NCBI GenBank assembly: GCA_914767885.1
Contig: CAJZBQ010000061.1
Location: 124,001-188,000 of the forward strand
Length of the DNA: 64,000 nucleotides
Source: Blepharisma stoltei
Lineage: Eukaryota; Ciliophora; Heterotrichea; Heterotrichida; Blepharismidae
Direction of reading: 5' to 3'
The notes under the pieces are model-generated. The model did not search any database, was not told the DNA's origin, and saw only the letters and a program-made list of their open reading frames with translations. Shown piece by piece: positions 59,849 to 64,000 of this stretch (position 1 is its first letter; every line of letters begins with the position of its first letter). The position numbers were made by a program, and so were the translations under genes.

Positions 59849-62800
59849 TTATATTTGAATTTTTCTAATGTGATTACATAGCGGATTATTGTTTTCTTTG
59901 ACAATTCCTGACTTCACAAGTTTTTCTTTAATAGCTTGGTATAAAGTTTTAGAAAAAATAATTATTGAAGAAATTGTTTGAATTGCTATAATAACTAGGA
60001 CAATTATGATAATAGAATCCTCAATTCCTTCTATCACTTCTTGCTCAAAATTAAATAAATAAGCAGCTGTAGCACTCATTATTAAGAAAATCAATATTTC
60101 AGTCACTAAGTTAGTTATTTGTAAAATTTGGTCTTTAAAGGGTCAGCATAAAGCTAAGTACATTATAGTTAAAATGGAAAGAACAATATTCACAGTCACT
60201 TCGGTTTGTGGATAATCTCTCAAGTAAACCAAGTTTATTATATAAGCTAGCCTTCTAGCAAAAAATAGAAAATAGTATTGGGCTGTTAAAAGTCCTTTTT
60301 CTGTTCGAAACTCATAAAAAAAAGTGCTAAATGAGGCAAAAAATGCTTTATCATGGGTTTTAATGAGGACTTTATTTTTATAAGAAAACCAAAAATATGC
60401 ACCTGGAGTAGCTAGTAGTAATATGCAAAGAGATAAACTCAAAGCAAAATTTGCAATTTGTGTAATATTGCTAAATTTAAAAATTGTAAGTCCAATGCAT
60501 GCAGCTGCTCCTAATTCTAAGTAGCATTGGATCCAAAACCTTAAATAAAAGGCATATTGATAATCTTTCAATCTTTTTGTAAATTTATTGCCTATCCATC
60601 TATTAGAGCATCGTGAAAAATATAAAATTAAAGGTAGAGCTGCAATTGAGCCTAATAGCAATGTAAAATCATTTCCTTGATTTATTAGGATTAAATCAGT
60701 ATCAAATCCAAATTCTTCAGCTTGAGAGTATGGGGTATTTCCTTTGTTTTTATCTATAAAATATTGGAAAACGTTAGGAAATAAATTAAAAGAATTCAAG
60801 TTATTCAAAAACGATCTCATTTTGCTTGAAAAAGGGATCCCTGATAAAGTCATGTAGCTCAGAATTTGCAAAGTGTTTATCAGGCATCATAAAGAGCTTG
60901 GATTTGAATTTAAAATTGATATAGAAGCAACTACAGATACGGCCGCTTGAGATGTTGTTTGAGATTGAGATGAGACTGACTCAGTAACTGGCGAATTTGA
61001 TGCTGGGTCATATGAGTTTAAGCTTGCAGAAATCTCTGATGAATTTAAGATACCATTTGATACCGATTTCACTATTGATAGATCTATAAATTGAATAATA
61101 GCTAAAGTACCTTTAGAAATTTTCTCACTAATTGCTAAAGAAATATAATAGCATGTGTTGTTCATTTTTTCTAATTTAGATGAAATTTCTTCTTGATTTC
61201 CAATGATTATAACAAAATCTGAAGTATTTAGATCTTTTACTAGACTTTCAGAAAAAGTCAGATATAAAGAGTTATCAGCCAAAACTGTAAGCTTTGCTGA
61301 AAAAGAGACTAAAATACAACTCTCTATTCCATTATATCCTAAGTTGCAATAGCATAGGTCGTTTTGAATACTAGCATTACTTGTACAAGCTGTGCATTTT
61401 GTAAGAGACTCACAAGATGAGCATAAATTTGGACATTTATGAAAGTGTCCATCTTCCCCTTTGAATCCGCCAGACTCAATTGGAATGCATGTATTACTTT
61501 GGGTATCATCAAGTACATAGTTATCATCACAGGCACACGAATCAGGGTTAATAGCATGTTCTTTACAAACTTCACAGCTTGAATAATCACTACAGGATTC
61601 ACATAATAAATTATCGCAAAGCGAGCAAGTATCTCGTCAGTCTCTGCAGCTTTTTTTACATTTAATATTGCAACTATAGCATTTGTTATAGGCTGGGCCG
61701 CTTCAATATTCTTTTATTTTGCAGTTTGGGATGCAGATTTGGTTGATAGGACAAACACTACAGCTTTCAGTACAAGATGTTGTTGATAGGCTTGATATAG
61801 GTTTTACTGCATTAAAAATCTGAATAGTATAAATAAAGCCTTGATAATAATTATAAACTTCTGAAGAGCTAATTTGAGCTCCTATAGTCATTGTGGTGTG
61901 AGGACCTATATCATTAAAAGTTCCATATCCTGCTGCCGCAGAAGAGTCTGATAGCCCATTTACATAGCTTGAAATTATATTAGAGCCACTGTTCATTTCC
62001 AAAGTAAATACAATATGGCTCCATTCATAATTATTAAGCGATGTTTGGGACATATAAAAAAATGCAGATGAGCTTATTAGAAGAGAAAACGCTGGCTTGC
62101 CTTCTATTAGAGAGATATAGTAAACAGTTGAGTAATTATCAAAAATATTATGCTTTGAAATTATAGCAGAATAGGCTGTTTCAATATTAAGCCACATAGA
62201 AATAGTGAAGGCTGGGGCTATAACAAGTTTTGGCAATGTATAGGTTGAGTACTCTGGCATCCTTAAAATTGAAGATTCACCATTAAAATAGAAGCCTCTT
62301 AGATAAGCAGGGATAGGATCATCGGCTTCATAGTCTGGATAAAATTGTTTTGCTGATCCAGTTATAACTGGAATTAAGCTTGCATCATCGTAAACTATAC
62401 CATTCAGAGTATTCAAATTTAAATCAAATATTTTTTCTTGAGAAAATACACACACACCTTCAGATGAAGAAATATATCCTGATGGGCAACTTGAAGAGCA
62501 AATTCCTAAAACCATATAATATCCACTATAGCACGTCAAGCAATCATATCAATTAGCAGATGTGCATGATTTGCATGATGTATCGCATAGCTCACAGCTT
62601 TCACTAATATCATTCCAATAATATCCAGAATTGCATTGGCAATTTGTGCCTATAAAACTTGCATTGGAAACGCATTGAGTACATTTTCCTGATCCAAAGC
62701 CAGTACATATTAAGCATAATGAATCGTCACAGATATTGCAATTTGCGGCTCTTACACAACCTTTGCTGCATGAATTGCAGGATAAATAAGTAGATCCGCT

Positions 62801-64000
62801 TCAAAAATGAGACAATTCACAAGACCATAAACAAGCATGCCCTGATCCACACACAGCATTAATATAGCTTGAAAAAGAGCTGATTGGTGCATTTCAGAGC
62901 TGAAAAGAGTTAATAAACCCTTTAAACCCGGACGAGCTGCTTTTGCCAATCATTAAGTTTGTGGAAGCAAGGTCTCTATAAATATATTTTGAAACTGGTA
63001 GGGTTGAAGCTATAACATTGTTGACATAGATTGTGATAGTTGTACTACCAGATGAATATTCAAAAGTCACTGACAAATAATTCCAATCAGCAAGTGTTGT
63101 GCCTAAAGACAAAGTTTTAGAAGCTGTAGCTTGAGTTGGATCTTCCATAATAGCTGTAACTCCTGATGACGATAAAATAAGCCGAGTTTGTTTTTCTAAT
63201 ATATCGCCACTCACTGTTACATATAGCCATAATCCGATAGAAAAGCTATGATAAAGGAGTATTGATGTGGATGATAAAAGATAAGCACTCCCATCAAAAT
63301 ATAAGCCTCTCATATAGGCAGGAATAGGGTCAACTGATTCTGGAGTGTTAAAAAACTGAAAAGATGATGAACTGGTTCCTGTTGTCAAAATTCCATACGA
63401 GCCTTGAAAATCTACACTGAAAGACTTGTCTACCACAGGAGTCGTTATAGGCAAACAAGACCCTCCAAACCCATAAGGACAGCCATTTAGACAGACATTT
63501 CCAACTAATTGATAGCTCCCTGAACAAGCTGAGCACTCAAAATAAGATGTTTTTAGGCAATTCGGGCAAAGCACGTCACATCTTTCACATGATTGAGTTA
63601 GAGATAGTCAAAATGCATATGCATCACAAGTGCAACCTCCATTTCCATCACTAACAGCATTCGCAATACAACCCAAGCATGAGCCTGTCCCTATGAATTC
63701 TGTACATGTAGCACATTCTTTAGTCAAACATAAATTGCAGGTATCAGAATTTACGCATCCTTTGTTACAGCTTGTCTTACAGTCTTTACAAGATAAACCA
63801 TCAACATACTTATCTAATGGACAATCACTTGGACAACTTAAATCAGCTGGGCATTTTGTGCAGGGTGGTGTGCATCCTGATGTTTGCCATTCATCTAAGT
63901 CATCATTATTTAAGCAATACATTTTTATTTTCCAAATAAAGCCTGTAAATCCACCAATATCATATCCTATATATAAGTTTCCTAAAACGCTGTCTTGTAG
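59849..64000 (-). CDS. g8: short-form LamG/Cys-rich polytopic membrane protein, 5' part outside window, no IES
   Basis: One open frame of 1,384 codons from the window edge to TAA 59849-59851 with TGA as Trp. It starts inside the end of a LamG module (Tyr-Ile-Gly-Tyr-Asp), then Cys linker, LamG 4 (about 63460-62900), the same 4-to-7 linker join as g3 (about 62670), LamG 7 (62440-61790), Cys linkers, beta-rich domain (61300-61000) and the eight-helix C-terminus (60870-59850, ending Ile-Arg-Lys-Ile-Gln-Ile as in g3). It is the best-preserved reverse-strand copy and has no insert where g2, g5 and g6 have many. Confidence 0.92.

Noticed and set aside
1-64000. CRISPR arrays, rRNA or complete tRNA genes, bacterial operons
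   Set aside because: No regular spaced repeats, no rRNA-like stretches and no complete cloverleaf were seen; the code and gene structure are ciliate.

Overview
The window looks like germline (micronuclear) DNA of a ciliate, most plausibly a Blepharisma-like heterotrich. Seen directly: it is AT-rich; all large genes read through in-frame TGA where paralogues have TGG (TGA = Trp), while TAA and TAG end genes; and the genes are cut by about 40 inserts of 65 to 913 bp. Removing an insert between TA (sometimes CA) dinucleotides, or between longer direct repeats, restores the frame and the paralogous sequence. Such inserts behave as internal eliminated sequences (IESs). The genus is an inference from the genetic code plus the IESs; no rRNA is present to confirm it.

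Layout. At the left edge, reverse strand, lies a B-box zinc-finger gene (g1, 174-988), cut by an IES that runs off the window. It is followed by a tandem and inverted array of seven very large paralogues: g2 (+, 1090-14222), g3 (+, 14970-20336), g4 (-, 27700-21187), g5 (-, 41255-28105), g6 (-, 52119-42517), g7 (-, 58644-53093) and g8 (-, from beyond 64000 to 59849). g3 and g4 converge; g4 to g8 run head to tail with 0.4-1.3 kb spacers.

The family encodes secreted-then-anchored polytopic membrane proteins of about 1,600-3,000 residues: a signal peptide, then alternating concanavalin A/laminin-G-like modules (marked by a D-P-x-P-x-x-x-R-G-x-Y-F signature) and cysteine-rich CxxC modules like furin/growth-factor-receptor repeats, then a beta-rich domain and a C-terminal bundle of about eight hydrophobic helices. 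Seven laminin-G module types can be numbered. g2 and g5 carry 1-7; g4 carries 1-3-4-7; g6 carries 3-7 with another N-terminus; g3 carries 3-4-7; g7 carries 4-7; g8 shows 4-7 in the window. Short forms arose by joins between cysteine linkers. Function is unknown; a cell-surface binding or sensing role is the natural inference.

Inserts. g2 and g5 each have about 14, g6 has 8, g4 and g7 have 2 each, while g3 and the visible part of g8 have none. Several types can be told apart: an abundant MITE-like family with GTGAGCGAAC termini; TA-bounded palindromes starting TATAGG; elements with about 7-bp target duplications and TGGTCAAGC-like ends; a SINE-like family with a 3' hairpin, one copy with a 15-bp target duplication; and small TA-bounded inserts down to 65 bp. 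Several IESs are nested or composite. For g5, removing 14 inserts (4,179 bp) and allowing one 1-bp homopolymer gap leaves exactly 2,991 codons.
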